Positions 1 to 8,378 of a stretch of DNA of 64,000 nt are shown piece after piece. How positions within the stretch are numbered: the stretch's first letter is position 1; each line of letters opens with the position of its first letter. The notes beneath the pieces are model-generated. The model made no database searches. It had not been told where the DNA came from and saw nothing but the letters and a program-made list of their open reading frames with translations. Location of the stretch: positions 220,168 to 284,167 of the forward strand of contig NZ_LMCT01000001.1 in NCBI RefSeq assembly GCF_001424875.1, in the 5' to 3' direction. The translations under genes and the position numbers were made by a program. Source of the DNA: Kitasatospora sp. Root107. GTDB taxonomy: Bacteria > Actinomycetota > Actinomycetes > Streptomycetales > Streptomycetaceae.

Positions 1-721
1 CCGGGCCGCGCGCGTCGTAGCCGACCCGGGTCTGCACCAGCAGCGGGGCGCCGGGACCGCCCTGGAACCAGGCCGCCTCCTCCGGGCCCGGCATCCGGGA
101 GACCAGGTGGTCCACTGCGCCGATCTCGGTCCGGCCGAGCGCCGCGAGCACCGCCTCGTCCCCGCCGGGCACCGGGTCCGGCTCCATCAGCGGGGTGCCG
201 GCCGCCAACCCGGCCCGGTAGTGGCTCTCCTCGATCGAGTAGGGCTCGCGGTCCAGCAGCCGGAGCTGACGGCGCACCACCACCGCCTCGCCGGGCCGCA
301 GCCCGAGCCGCTCGGCGACGTCCACCCGGGCCCGGACGATCAGCATCTCGAAGTCGACCGTGAGCCGGCGCCCGGCCGCCCTGGCCTCCCTGGCGTAGAC
401 CTCGGTCGGTGCGGCCAGGCAGTCCCGCTGCCCCGGCAGCTGCCCGGGCAGCAGGGGCGGGCCGTACACCCGGTGGTCCAGCACCGGGTGCTCCTTGAGG
501 TAGGTGCCCTTGCCCTGGACGCGGACCAGGCGGCCTTCGTTGACCAGCACGTCGACCGCGAGCCGGACGGTGTTCCGCGCAACGCCGTACTGCTGCTCCA
601 GCTCGGTCTCGACCGGCAGCGGTGAGTCGCCCCGCCACTCTCCGGCGGCGATCCGGCGGCGCAGGTCGGCGGCGAGTCGTTGGTACTTCGGTGATTGGGT
701 AGTGCCCCGAGGGATTGTCAC
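1..721 (-). CDS. GntR-family (HutC/UTRA type) transcriptional regulator, C-terminus cut off by window edge
   Basis: About 240 codons are visible. The N-terminal winged helix begins near residue 10 (SPKYQRLAADLRRRI), followed by a typical GntR recognition stretch (ELEQQYGVARNTVRLAVD). From about residue 95 there is a UTRA-type ligand domain (VDVAERLGLRPGEAVVVRRQ; EPYSIEESHY). HutC-subfamily members are usually ligand-responsive repressors that bind palindromes near their own gene. The GTG start at 721 is chosen because the HTH follows directly; no strong Shine-Dalgarno is visible, so the start is uncertain. It is divergent from the HATPase gene at 904, and a perfect 16-bp palindrome lies between them. 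The last residues lie outside the window. The ligand cannot be told from sequence. Confidence 0.85.
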   Translation of the reverse strand, partial: MTIPRGTTQSPKYQRLAADLRRRIAAGEWRGDSPLPVETELEQQYGVARNTVRLAVDVLVNEGRLVRVQGKGTYLKEHPVLDHRVYGPPLLPGQLPGQRDCLAAPTEVYAREARAAGRRLTVDFEMLIVRARVDVAERLGLRPGEAVVVRRQLRLLDREPYSIEESHYRAGLAAGTPLMEPDPVPGGDEAVLAALGRTEIGAVDHLVSRMPGPEEAAWFQGGPGAPLLVQTRVGYDARGP

Positions 722-764
722 CCGAGTGAATGTAGCGATCCGGCTTGCGCCATTTCAGCGAAAC

Positions 765-780
765 CGGCCAATATTGGCCG
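765..780. promoter_or_regulatory. 16-bp perfect palindrome, candidate operator for the divergent GntR gene
   Basis: CGGCCAATATTGGCCG is a perfect palindrome 44 bp upstream of the GntR start. A second inverted repeat, CCGAGAT/ATCTCGG, follows at 778-796. Its place in the divergent intergenic region suits an autoregulatory GntR operator. This is an inference from position and symmetry only. Confidence 0.45.
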
Positions 781-903
781 AGATCGGGGATCTCGGTATT
801 GACCCCGACCAGGTCGTTCGCAGTCGCCCGGCGGCTCTCCGGTCCTGACGAAAGTCCGGACGACGAGTGTCGCATCCAGCCACGTACACCCGGGGGCGGA
901 GCC

Positions 904-1404
904 ATGCCCGTGACCAGTACCGCGCGCCACTTCAAGGCGCGGCCGATCAATCTTCCACACACCGGGGCCGCCGGTGCCGACCATCGCCCGGGGCGGGCCC
1001 TGGAGGCGGCCGACCGGGGCGCCTGGTCCGCCACCGCGAGCTTCCCGCCGCAGCCGCACAACGTGGCCAGGGCCCGGCAGCTGACCCGGACGGCACTGGC
1101 CGCCTGGGGTGCCGCCGAACTCACCGACAGCGCCGAGCTGCTGATGTCCGAGCTGGTCACCAACGCGCTGCGGCACGGCCGGGGCGCGGTCTCGATCACG
1201 CTCGCGCTGACCGACCGCACGCTGCAGATCTCGGTGGCCGACTTCGGCCGGAGCCTGCCGGAGGCCAGGGAGGCGGCCGAGGAGGACGCCCACGGCCGCG
1301 GCCTGGCCATCGTCGGGGCGCTCTGCAGCGACTGGTCGGTCACCACCCGGCTGACCGGAAAGACCGTCAGCTGCTGGCTGGAAGTCGACCGAAAGAACGA
1401 CTGA
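904..1404 (+). CDS. RsbW/SpoIIAB-like HATPase regulatory protein (putative anti-sigma factor kinase)
   Basis: 166 residues with a GHKL ATPase fold. The N box is ELVTNALRHG (83-92), the G1 box VADFGRSLP (111-119) and the G2 box HGRGLAIV (130-137). There is no membrane segment or other domain, as in the many small Streptomyces HATPase_c proteins related to anti-sigma factors RsbW and SpoIIAB. Such proteins bind ATP and control a partner sigma factor or anti-anti-sigma factor; no partner is encoded next to it. The ATG at 904 is preferred over upstream in-frame codons because a purine-rich GGGGGCGGA lies just before it. The G1 box has Phe where many members have Asn (DFG rather than DNG). Partner unknown. 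Confidence 0.8.
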   Translation: MPVTSTARHFKARPINLPHTGAAGADHRPGRALEAADRGAWSATASFPPQPHNVARARQLTRTALAAWGAAELTDSAELLMSELVTNALRHGRGAVSITLALTDRTLQISVADFGRSLPEAREAAEEDAHGRGLAIVGALCSDWSVTTRLTGKTVSCWLEVDRKND

Positions 1405-1459
1405 GCAGAGAATTTCGAATTCGGTCGAAAATAGCCGGTCGGCGGAATCGTGAGAGCAG

Positions 1460-1496
1460 AAAGGGGCGTACGGCAATCAGCCGCACGCCCCTTTTT
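1460..1496. terminator. Bidirectional hairpin terminator between the HATPase gene and nudC
   Basis: The stem is GGGGCGTACGG/CCGCACGCCCC with one mismatch, flanked by AAA on the left and TTTTT on the right. It can therefore serve both converging transcripts. Confidence 0.8.
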
Positions 1497-1512
1497 CACT
1501 CCAACCGGTGGG

Positions 1513-2445
1513 CTACCAGCGAGCCGCACTCGGCAGCGGTTCTCCGTACCAGAGTTCGACCAGATGACGGGCGATCGAAATACCGGACGGCGGCAGGATC
1601 TCCCCCGCCTCCATCCCGGCCCGCAGCTCGTCCCGGGAGATCCAGCGCGCCTCCGCCAGCTCCTCGCCGTCCACCGTGATCGCGGTGCCGCTCGGATCGG
1701 CCTTGCCCAGGAAGCCGAGCATCAGGCTGGACGGGAACGGCCACGGCTGGCTCGCCACGTACTCGACCTCGGCGACCTTGACCCCGGCCTCCTCCAGCAC
1801 CTCGCGGGCCACCGCCTGCTCGATCGACTCGCCCGGCTCCACGAACCCCGCCAGGGTGGACCAGCGGCCCTCCGGCCAGAGCGCCTGACGGCCCAACAGA
1901 CAGCGGTCCTGCTCGTCGGTGATCAGCATGATCACCGCCGGGTCGGTCCGCGGGTAGTGCTCGGCGGCGCAGGAGGTGCAGCGCCGGACGTGCCCGGCAC
2001 CGGCCTTCTCGGTCGGCTGGCCGCAGCGCGAGCAGAAGCTGTGCAGCCGGTGCCAGTGCTCCAGCGCGACGGCGTGCACCAGCAGCCCGGCGTCCCGGGC
2101 CGAGAGCAGCGCGCCGACCTCGCGCAGACCGGCCGGGCGGGCGTCGCCGTCCAGCCGTCCCGGCAGGCTGGAGCCCGCCATCGCGAAGTACGAGGTGCCG
2201 TCCTCGTCCGTGCCGAGGAAGTACCGGTCGCCGGTCTGCGGCGCCTCGAACGAGGGCATCAGCACCAGCTCGGTGCCCTGCTCGGTGTCCACCACGAAGA
2301 CCTCGCCGCCGGCGATCGGCAGCACCTTCGTGCTCGGGTGGCTCCAGGCCGCGGCCAGCCACGGTTCGTCGAAGCGGTGCTGGGCGGCCCGGTCGACCCC
2401 GGCCCTGGCCAGCGCGAGCTGCTTGGTGTCAGGCGCGGTGCTCAA
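1513..2445 (-). CDS. nudC: NAD(H) pyrophosphatase NudC (Nudix hydrolase with zinc ribbon)
   Basis: 310 residues. Three parts are visible: an N-terminal NudC domain; a zinc ribbon with Cys138, Cys141, Cys156 and Cys159; and a Nudix box starting at Gly200 (GFVEPGES...REVLEEAGV). The SQPWPFPSS motif at 232-240 distinguishes NADH diphosphatases from other Nudix enzymes. The family hydrolyses NAD(H) to NMN(H) and AMP, and some members remove NAD caps from RNA 5' ends. Start: TTG at 2445 giving STAPDTKQL, with a modest purine stretch GGATGG 6 nt upstream. It lies 39 nt downstream of the dipeptidase gene on the same strand, so the two are probably cotranscribed. In mycobacteria nudC is also near the adnAB helicase genes. 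Confidence 0.93.
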   Translation of the reverse strand: MSTAPDTKQLALARAGVDRAAQHRFDEPWLAAAWSHPSTKVLPIAGGEVFVVDTEQGTELVLMPSFEAPQTGDRYFLGTDEDGTSYFAMAGSSLPGRLDGDARPAGLREVGALLSARDAGLLVHAVALEHWHRLHSFCSRCGQPTEKAGAGHVRRCTSCAAEHYPRTDPAVIMLITDEQDRCLLGRQALWPEGRWSTLAGFVEPGESIEQAVAREVLEEAGVKVAEVEYVASQPWPFPSSLMLGFLGKADPSGTAITVDGEELAEARWISRDELRAGMEAGEILPPSGISIARHLVELWYGEPLPSAARW

Positions 2446-2484
2446 GTCGGTCCATCCCCGTTCGATCGGAAGCTTCGTGAAGGT

Positions 2485-3885
2485 TCATGCCTGCGGCCAG
2501 CTCTCGGCCAGCTCGCTCCACAGGTGGGCAGCGGTCTCCACGCCCTTGCTGAGCAGGTCCAGTTCGACCTTCTCGTTCACCGAGTGCCAGCCGTCCGAGG
2601 GCACCGAGATGCCCAGGAAGAGCACCGGTGCGCCGAGCACGTCCTGCAGGTCGGCGGCCGGGCCCGAACCGCCCTCGCGGGTGAACAGGATCTCCTGCTC
2701 GAAGGCGCGGCCCATCGCCCGGACGGTGGCCTGCAGCGCCGGGTGGTCCAGCGGGGTCAGGCACGGGCGGGTGGCACCGGGGAAGGTCAGCTCGTACCGG
2801 ATGCCCTCGGGCACCTGCTCGGCCACCCAGCTGCGGACGGCCTCGCGAACCTTCTCCACCTCCTGCCCGGCGACCAGCCGGAAGGAGAGCTTGAGGTGCG
2901 CCTCGGACGGCACGATGGTCTTGCCGCCCGGGCCGGTGTAGCCGCCCCAGATGCCGTTCACCTCGGCGGTCGGACGGGCCCAGACCCGCTCCAGGGTGGA
3001 GTACCCGGCCTCGCCCCGGGTGCCGTACGACTTGGCGACCCGCAGCCACTGCGCCTCGTCGAACGGCAGTGCGGCGAACAGCTCGCGCTCACGGTCCGTC
3101 AGTTCCACCACGCCGTCGTAGAACCCGGGGACGGCGACCCGGCGGTCCGCGTCGTGCAGCGCGGCGACCAGCTCGGCGGCCACCTCGGCGGGGTTGGGCA
3201 CCGCGCCGCCGAAGGAGCCCGAGTGGATGTCGGTGTCCGGGCCGTACAGGTCGAGCTGGGCGTCGGCCAGGCCGCGCATGCCGGTGCAGACCGTCGGGGT
3301 GGTCTCGGACCACATCCCGGTGTCGGAGACGAAGACCACGTCGGCGGCCAGCCGTTCGGCCTCCCGGCGGACCAGCGCCTCGAAGTTCGGCGAGCCCGAC
3401 TCCTCCTCGCCCTCGACCAGCAGCTTGAGGTTGACCGCGGGCGCCGTCCGGCCGGTGGCGTCCAGGTGCGCCCGCAGACCCAGGGTGTGGAAGAAGACCT
3501 GCCCCTTGTCGTCGGCCGCACCCCGGGCGTACAGCCGGCGGCCGACCACGGTCGGCTCGAACGGCTCGGTCGCCCAGCCGTCCTCCTTCGCCGCCGGCTG
3601 CACGTCGTGGTGACCGTAGACCAGCGCGGTGGGCGCGGCCGGGTCCCCGGACGGCCACTCGGCGAACACCGCGGGCAGCCCGTCGGTCTCCCAGACCTCG
3701 ACCACGGGGAAGCCGGTCGCCCGCAGCTGCTCCGCCAGCCACTCGGCGGACCGGCGGACCTCGCCGGCCAGGGCCGGGTCCGCGGAGACGGAGGGGATAC
3801 GCAGCCAGTCGGCGAGATCGCGCAGGAACTCGTCCTGGTGCCGGTCGATGAAGGAGCGGACGACGCTGTCCGGGGTTTTCGTCAT
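2485..3885 (-). CDS. M20-family metallo-dipeptidase
   Basis: 466 residues. The M20 di-zinc signature is clear: HHDVQPA (His92, Asp94), YARGAADDKGQ with the bridging Asp near 125, EGEEESGS with the catalytic and ligand Glu pair near 160-161, and GGSGPAADL near the C-terminus. The insert dimerisation (lid) domain lies about 195-345. It resembles the M20 dipeptidases/carnosinase-like enzymes usual in actinobacteria, which cleave dipeptides in the cytoplasm. The ATG at 3885 begins MTKTPDSVV. There is no Shine-Dalgarno, but a TAAAGT -10 box sits 7 nt upstream with a matching -35, so the mRNA is probably leaderless. nudC follows 39 nt downstream. Confidence 0.92.
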   Translation of the reverse strand: MTKTPDSVVRSFIDRHQDEFLRDLADWLRIPSVSADPALAGEVRRSAEWLAEQLRATGFPVVEVWETDGLPAVFAEWPSGDPAAPTALVYGHHDVQPAAKEDGWATEPFEPTVVGRRLYARGAADDKGQVFFHTLGLRAHLDATGRTAPAVNLKLLVEGEEESGSPNFEALVRREAERLAADVVFVSDTGMWSETTPTVCTGMRGLADAQLDLYGPDTDIHSGSFGGAVPNPAEVAAELVAALHDADRRVAVPGFYDGVVELTDRERELFAALPFDEAQWLRVAKSYGTRGEAGYSTLERVWARPTAEVNGIWGGYTGPGGKTIVPSEAHLKLSFRLVAGQEVEKVREAVRSWVAEQVPEGIRYELTFPGATRPCLTPLDHPALQATVRAMGRAFEQEILFTREGGSGPAADLQDVLGAPVLFLGISVPSDGWHSVNEKVELDLLSKGVETAAHLWSELAESWPQA

Positions 3886-3892
3886 ACGGACG

Positions 3893-3921
3893 ACTTTAGT
3901 TCGCCGCCCGGACTCGGTGAA
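3893..3921 (-). promoter_or_regulatory. Predicted leaderless promoter of the dipeptidase gene
   Basis: Read on the minus strand: TTCACC (3921-3916), a 17-bp spacer, then TAAAGT (3898-3893), then 7 nt to the ATG at 3885. The -35 matches TTGACA at 4 of 6 positions. The expected start of transcription coincides with the start codon. Confidence 0.5.
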
Positions 3922-3947
3922 CCGTGCTCCCAAGGAGCGGACCCGTT

Positions 3948-3982
3948 ACCTGCGTCACCCCTGGGAAGGGAGTGACGCAGGT
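3948..3982. terminator. Hairpin after the FtsX permease gene
   Basis: Perfect 11-bp inverted repeat ACCTGCGTCAC/GTGACGCAGGT with a 13-nt loop, 24 nt downstream of the permease stop codon. There is no U-tract, which is common for actinobacterial terminators. Confidence 0.65.
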
Positions 3983-4005
3983 GACGAGGGCTCAGGCGCT
4001 CGGGC

Positions 4006-6882
4006 TCAGGCCGAGCGGCGCAGCAGAACCGGCCTCGACCGCGTGAACAGCATCGCCAGCAGCACCGCCACGACGGGCAGCACCAGCAGGGTCAGCCCGA
4101 TCGTCGGCCACGGGACGGCGATCACGGCGTCCCTGCCCGCGTCCCCCGGGTACTGCGGCGTGCTCTCGATGATCCGCAGCGCGATCGCGGGCACCACCCC
4201 GCTGATGGTGCCGAGCACCGTACCCATCGCCGCGATCACCCCGCACTGGAAGCCGGACAGCCGGCGCCGGATGCCGCTGGTCGCACCGACCGCCGCGAGC
4301 GTGCCGAGGTCGCGCTGGGAGTCGGCCGCGGCCAGGCCGGTGGCGATGCCCGCCGCGCCCAGGGCCACGATCGCGGCGAAGGCGGTCAGGCCGAGGGTGA
4401 TCAGGTTGCCCTGCTCCCGGTAACCGCGCTCGACGGTGAACCGACTGTCCGCACCGAGCTTGGCCAGCGCGGCCTCGGCCTTCTGCTCGTCCTCGCTGCT
4501 CGGCATCGCCGAGGGCTGCCAGACCGTACCGGCCTCGGCCACCGTCAGGCCGAGCCGCCGGGCGGTCTCCGGTGTGGCGAAGGCACCGAGGTTGCGCAGC
4601 TCCGGCTGGAACAGCACCGCCTCCACCGAGATGTCGTGCTGTTTCGGCCTGGTCGGGACGGCCCTGACGTTGGCGAACTCATCCTGGTCGGTCATGGACG
4701 GATCGGCCGACAGCTCGGGCGGGGCATCGGTCAGGGTGAAGGTGGCCTTGCCGTTCCGCAGGTGGTCCGGGTTGAAGACGAGCACCTTGCCCTCGGCCAG
4801 CGCAGCCGCGGCGGCCGGATCGCGCACCCCCGTGAGATTGCTCAGCGCGGTGGTGTCCCCGACCAGCAGCGGGCCGCTGAATGCGGTCGAGTAGCTGCCC
4901 GCCGGATCGAGACAGCGCGGGTCGTTCCGGAACCGCTGGTACTCGGCGTCGGTGGGTTCCTCGGTCCGATCCGGGCCGTACAGCGGGCAGCGGAGATCCG
5001 CGGGCACCTGCAGCTGCATGTACCCGCCCGGACCGTTCCTGGTGGACGACGACGCCGCGTACCTGGCCTCGAAGATCTCGCCGCGCGGCCCGAGGTTGGG
5101 CATGATCCGCTCCAACGCCTCCCGGCGGGCCGGGAACTGGGCCGCGTCGCTCTCGCCGTACCCCAGGTCGAGCAGCACCGCGCCGCTGCGCAGCGTGGCC
5201 TGGTAGTCCTGACGGTGTTCCAGATTCTGGCTGGCGCCGTAGATGCCGACCGCGACCGAGCCTGCCACCGCCGCCATCACGGCGGCCACCGCCGGAGCGG
5301 TCCGCCCCCGGTGCCGGACCGAGTCGCGCAGGGCGAGCCGGGGGCTGAGCGGCAGCCAGCGGCCGAGCCGGCCGAACAGGCCGACCAACATCGGGGTGCA
5401 GGCGACCATGCCCAGTTCGGCGATCACCGAGCCGCCGAGCACGGCCAGTGCCCCGCGCTTGCCGTGCTGCCCACCGAGGGTCGGGGCGAGCAGCGCGATC
5501 GCGGCACCGCCGCCGAGCATCAGCAGGCCGAGCAGGGCCAGCTTGCGGTTCGGCGGTTTGATCGAGCCGCGGCCGGTCAGGGCGCTCACCACGTCCTGCC
5601 GGGACGCCTGGACGGCCGGGACGACCGCCGCCAGCAGGCCGGTGACCAGGCCGATCGCGGCCACCCCGGCCAGGTCCAGCGGGGCCAGGTCGAAGCTGCC
5701 GAAGCGGCTGCCCGCCAGGTCCTCCAGCCAGGGCCGGGCCACCGCGACGGCGAGCACCGCGAGCACCACACCGGTGACCGCACCGGCCAGGCCGAGCACC
5801 ACACCACCGCCGAGCACCACCGAGCGGACGTGCGAACGGTCGCCACCGCCGGCGGCCAGCAGTCCGAGCTGCCGCCGCGAACGGCGGGCACCGACGGCGA
5901 AGGCCGGTCCGGCCAGCAGCACGATCTCCAGCAAGGCCATGCCGGCCACCGTGGCCACGACCGCCAGTGCGGCCATGTTCGGCGTGAAGCCGCTGCTGTA
6001 CTGCTCCTGGTCGGCGTAGAACGGGACCTCGGAGCGCGGCGGCGGGTCGAGCAGCACCGCACGCGAGGCGACGGCGAAACCGTACTTGTTGAGCTCCAGC
6101 ACCTTCGGCCAGTCCAGCACGGCCCCGGCGGGCAGCTTGACCAGCCAGTAGTCGCCGCCCCCGCTGCCCTTGCCCCTGGGGTGGTTCTGCTCGGCCGGCG
6201 GCACGGGCAGCGAGCCGGGCCGGACCAGCAGCTGACTCTCCTTCAGCTGGTCGGGGTACTCCACCGAGGCGGTGATGGTGAAGGGCTTGCCCTCAAGACC
6301 GCGCAAGGTCGTGGTGTCACCGATCCGGAGACCCGCGGTCCGCAGGAACTCGTCGGTGGCCGCCAGCTCCTGCGCGGCGGCCGGCGCGCGCCCGCCGGTC
6401 AGGTTGACCCGACCGTGCCAGACCGGGTCGGTCAGATCGGCCTCGAGCGCTGCGACCTTGAGCTGGCCGCTCGCGGTAGTGGCCGTGGTGCTCTCGGTGC
6501 TGCCGAGCGGGACCAACCTGGCACCTGCGGGCAGCAGTTGGGTGATCAGCTCGCCCGGTGTGGTGGCCTTGCTCCGGGTCTGCTCCGCGGTGGGCTGCTG
6601 CCCCTTCGTCACCGGCCTGCTCATGGAGCCGTCGTCCGGATTCGGCGCCTGGGCCACGATGATGCCCTGTCCCCTGCCGGACACCGTCGCGTCGGCCTCG
6701 CCCATGGTTCTGGTGATCCGCTGCTCCGGCTCCAGCTGGGCACTGCGAAAAACCACGTCGATCCCGGCCACGCCGAGCACCGGCAGGGCGATCATCGCGA
6801 TCACCAGAGCACTGCGGCCCTTGGCCCGCAGGGCGTCCCGGCGGGCGATCCGCAGGGCTACCCGCCACGCGGTGAGCCTCAC
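4006..6882 (-). CDS. FtsX-like ABC transporter permease (MacB/LolE-type, two FtsX domains)
   Basis: 958 residues. An N-terminal membrane segment (about 25-45) is followed by a long extracytoplasmic region, a first FtsX-like core (about 300-430, three hydrophobic spans), two more spans near 455-510, a second large extracytoplasmic domain, and a C-terminal FtsX core (about 840-950). This duplicated layout is typical of four-to-ten-span actinobacterial permeases paired with MacB-type ATPases, which move or sense peptides, antibiotics or lipids rather than classic small solutes. The GTG start overlaps the ATPase stop by 4 nt (GTGA), so translation is coupled. It is the last gene of the padR operon. 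Substrate unknown. Confidence 0.9.
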   Translation of the reverse strand: MRLTAWRVALRIARRDALRAKGRSALVIAMIALPVLGVAGIDVVFRSAQLEPEQRITRTMGEADATVSGRGQGIIVAQAPNPDDGSMSRPVTKGQQPTAEQTRSKATTPGELITQLLPAGARLVPLGSTESTTATTASGQLKVAALEADLTDPVWHGRVNLTGGRAPAAAQELAATDEFLRTAGLRIGDTTTLRGLEGKPFTITASVEYPDQLKESQLLVRPGSLPVPPAEQNHPRGKGSGGGDYWLVKLPAGAVLDWPKVLELNKYGFAVASRAVLLDPPPRSEVPFYADQEQYSSGFTPNMAALAVVATVAGMALLEIVLLAGPAFAVGARRSRRQLGLLAAGGGDRSHVRSVVLGGGVVLGLAGAVTGVVLAVLAVAVARPWLEDLAGSRFGSFDLAPLDLAGVAAIGLVTGLLAAVVPAVQASRQDVVSALTGRGSIKPPNRKLALLGLLMLGGGAAIALLAPTLGGQHGKRGALAVLGGSVIAELGMVACTPMLVGLFGRLGRWLPLSPRLALRDSVRHRGRTAPAVAAVMAAVAGSVAVGIYGASQNLEHRQDYQATLRSGAVLLDLGYGESDAAQFPARREALERIMPNLGPRGEIFEARYAASSSTRNGPGGYMQLQVPADLRCPLYGPDRTEEPTDAEYQRFRNDPRCLDPAGSYSTAFSGPLLVGDTTALSNLTGVRDPAAAAALAEGKVLVFNPDHLRNGKATFTLTDAPPELSADPSMTDQDEFANVRAVPTRPKQHDISVEAVLFQPELRNLGAFATPETARRLGLTVAEAGTVWQPSAMPSSEDEQKAEAALAKLGADSRFTVERGYREQGNLITLGLTAFAAIVALGAAGIATGLAAADSQRDLGTLAAVGATSGIRRRLSGFQCGVIAAMGTVLGTISGVVPAIALRIIESTPQYPGDAGRDAVIAVPWPTIGLTLLVLPVVAVLLAMLFTRSRPVLLRRSA

Positions 6883-7649
6883 TCCGCCACCGGTCCGGTG
6901 CTGTTGGTGGCGGCCGAGACCAGCAAGCTGGCGGCGTCCCGGCTGACGCTCTCGTCCACCACCCGGCCGTCCCGGATGAACACCACCCGGTCCGCCCAGG
7001 CGGCGTGCCTGGCCTCGTGGGTGACCAGCATGGCCGCCGCACCGGCGTCACAGCGGGCCCGCAGGACGGAGAGCACCGCCTCGCCGGTGGTGGAGTCCAG
7101 CGCACCGGTCGGCTCGTCGGCGAGCACCAGGCGGCGCTCACCGATCAGCGCCCGGGCGATCGCCACCCGCTGCTGCTGGCCACCTGACATGTCGTCGGGG
7201 AAGCGGTCGGCCAGCTCCTCGATGCCGAGCTCGGTGAGCGCGGCGTACGCCTCCCGGCGCGCGGCCCGGGTCGAGACGCCGTCCAGCTCGCGGGGCAGCG
7301 CGATGTTCTCGGCGGCGGTCAGCGCGGGTATCAGGTTGTAGTCCTGGAAGACGTAGCCGATCGCCCGGCGGCGGATCTGCGCCTGCTGCTTGCGGGACAG
7401 GTCGCCGAGGCTCTGCCCCTCGACCAGCACCCGGCCCGTGGTCGGGCTGTCCAGCCCGCCGGCCAGGGTCAGCAGGGTGGACTTGCCGGAGCCGGACGGG
7501 CCCATCACCGCGACCAGTTCGCCGGGGTGCACCTTCAGGTCGACGCCGCGCAGGGCATGCACCTCGGCTGCGCCGTGGCCGTGGACTCGGGTGATGTTCT
7601 CCAGGTGCAGCACCGCATCGGTACCGGACCGGACTTGCTGAGTGGTCAA
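6879..7649 (-). CDS. ABC transporter ATP-binding protein (MacB/LolD-type)
   Basis: 256 residues. Walker A is GPSGSGKST (50-58). The Q-loop is in the GYVFQDYNLIPALTA stretch, the signature is MSGGQQQRVAIARAL and Walker B with D-loop is LVLADEPTGALDS. This is the MacB/LolD/FtsE-like class, which pairs with FtsX-fold permeases, and such a permease overlaps its 3' end by 4 nt. The start is TTG at 7649, supported by AGGGGGAG a few nt upstream. It sits 38 nt behind the PadR regulator gene in the same direction, so expression is probably controlled by PadR. The TTG start may lower expression relative to ATG. Confidence 0.93.
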   Translation of the reverse strand: MTTQQVRSGTDAVLHLENITRVHGHGAAEVHALRGVDLKVHPGELVAVMGPSGSGKSTLLTLAGGLDSPTTGRVLVEGQSLGDLSRKQQAQIRRRAIGYVFQDYNLIPALTAAENIALPRELDGVSTRAARREAYAALTELGIEELADRFPDDMSGGQQQRVAIARALIGERRLVLADEPTGALDSTTGEAVLSVLRARCDAGAAAMLVTHEARHAAWADRVVFIRDGRVVDESVSRDAASLLVSAATNSTGPVAE

Positions 7650-7687
7650 CTCTCCCCCTGCTGTGACGTTGTTCGAATGACGGTGGG

Positions 7688-8317
7688 TCAGAAACGGCTG
7701 CGCCGACGGGCGCGGGGCGTCTCTGCGGCCGAGGCGGCCGGGGCCGGCGCGGGCGGCGGGGCGGGCTCAGGAGCGGACACGGGGGCGGGCCGGTACTGCG
7801 CGATCCGGGTCTCGCAGTGGTCAAGCCAGCGGATCTCGGCCTCGGTCTGGAAGATCAACTGCTCCAGCACCAGCAGCCAGGCCAGGTCCGAGCGGCCGTC
7901 CCGTTCGGCCGTCAGCGCCTGGCCCTTGAGCCGGGTGTAGTCCTGCAGCGCCTTCATGCTGTGCCTGCGCTGGCCCTGGACCACCGCCTCGACGTCCACC
8001 CCGGGCACCGTGACCGCCATCGCCAGCTTGATCGCCAGCTCGTCCCGGGGCGGATTGGTCCGGGGCACCGGGGTGTCGAACCAGTTGCGCAGTTCCGCGC
8101 GTCCCTGTTCGGTGACGGCGTAGTAGACGTGCCCCTCGGCGTCCTCACCGTGCGGGGCGACCAGGCCGTCCCGCTCCAGGCGGCCGAGCGTGGTGTAGAC
8201 CTGACCGACGTTGAGCGGCCAGGTGGCACCGGTACGGGCTTCGAACTCGGTTCTCAGCTGGTAGCCGTAGCGCGGGCCCTGATCGAGCAGGGCGAGCAGA
8301 CCGTGACGGATGGACAT
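7688..8317 (-). CDS. PadR-family transcriptional regulator of the downstream ABC transporter operon
   Basis: 209 residues. The N-terminal PadR winged helix is textbook: SIRHGLLALLDQGPRYGYQL, then WPLNVGQVYTTLGRLERDGLV. The C-terminal helical region (about 95-170) resembles the Vir_C dimerisation domain, followed by a Pro/Ala-rich tail (about 178-209) of unknown role. PadR proteins commonly repress adjacent efflux or ABC transporter genes and lose DNA binding when they bind a small ligand. The neighbouring ATPase and permease genes fit that. The ATG at 8317 lies inside a near-perfect palindrome, so the protein probably represses its own operon. Confidence 0.93.
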   Translation of the reverse strand: MSIRHGLLALLDQGPRYGYQLRTEFEARTGATWPLNVGQVYTTLGRLERDGLVAPHGEDAEGHVYYAVTEQGRAELRNWFDTPVPRTNPPRDELAIKLAMAVTVPGVDVEAVVQGQRRHSMKALQDYTRLKGQALTAERDGRSDLAWLLVLEQLIFQTEAEIRWLDHCETRIAQYRPAPVSAPEPAPPPAPAPAASAAETPRARRRSRF

Positions 8318-8339
8318 ACCGAGTATGTATACCCGGTAT
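8316..8339. promoter_or_regulatory. PadR operator candidate overlapping the padR start codon
   Basis: ATACCGAGTAT, 2-bp centre, ATACCCGGTAT: the arms match at 10 of 11 positions. This 24-bp palindrome is AT-rich against the background and covers the padR ATG. Dyads with ATAC/GTAT-type arms are typical PadR sites. It also lies 39 bp upstream of the divergent EEP gene. Confidence 0.65.
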
Positions 8340-8378
8340 GCTCCACAGCCTCAAGCTCTGCCGGTACCGTCACTTGGT

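Noticed and set aside
1450..7341. Long plus-strand open frames opposite nudC, the dipeptidase and the ABC permease
   Set aside because: They are antisense shadows: no family motif, unnatural Arg/Gly/Gln composition, and the minus strand carries complete enzymes with intact motifs.
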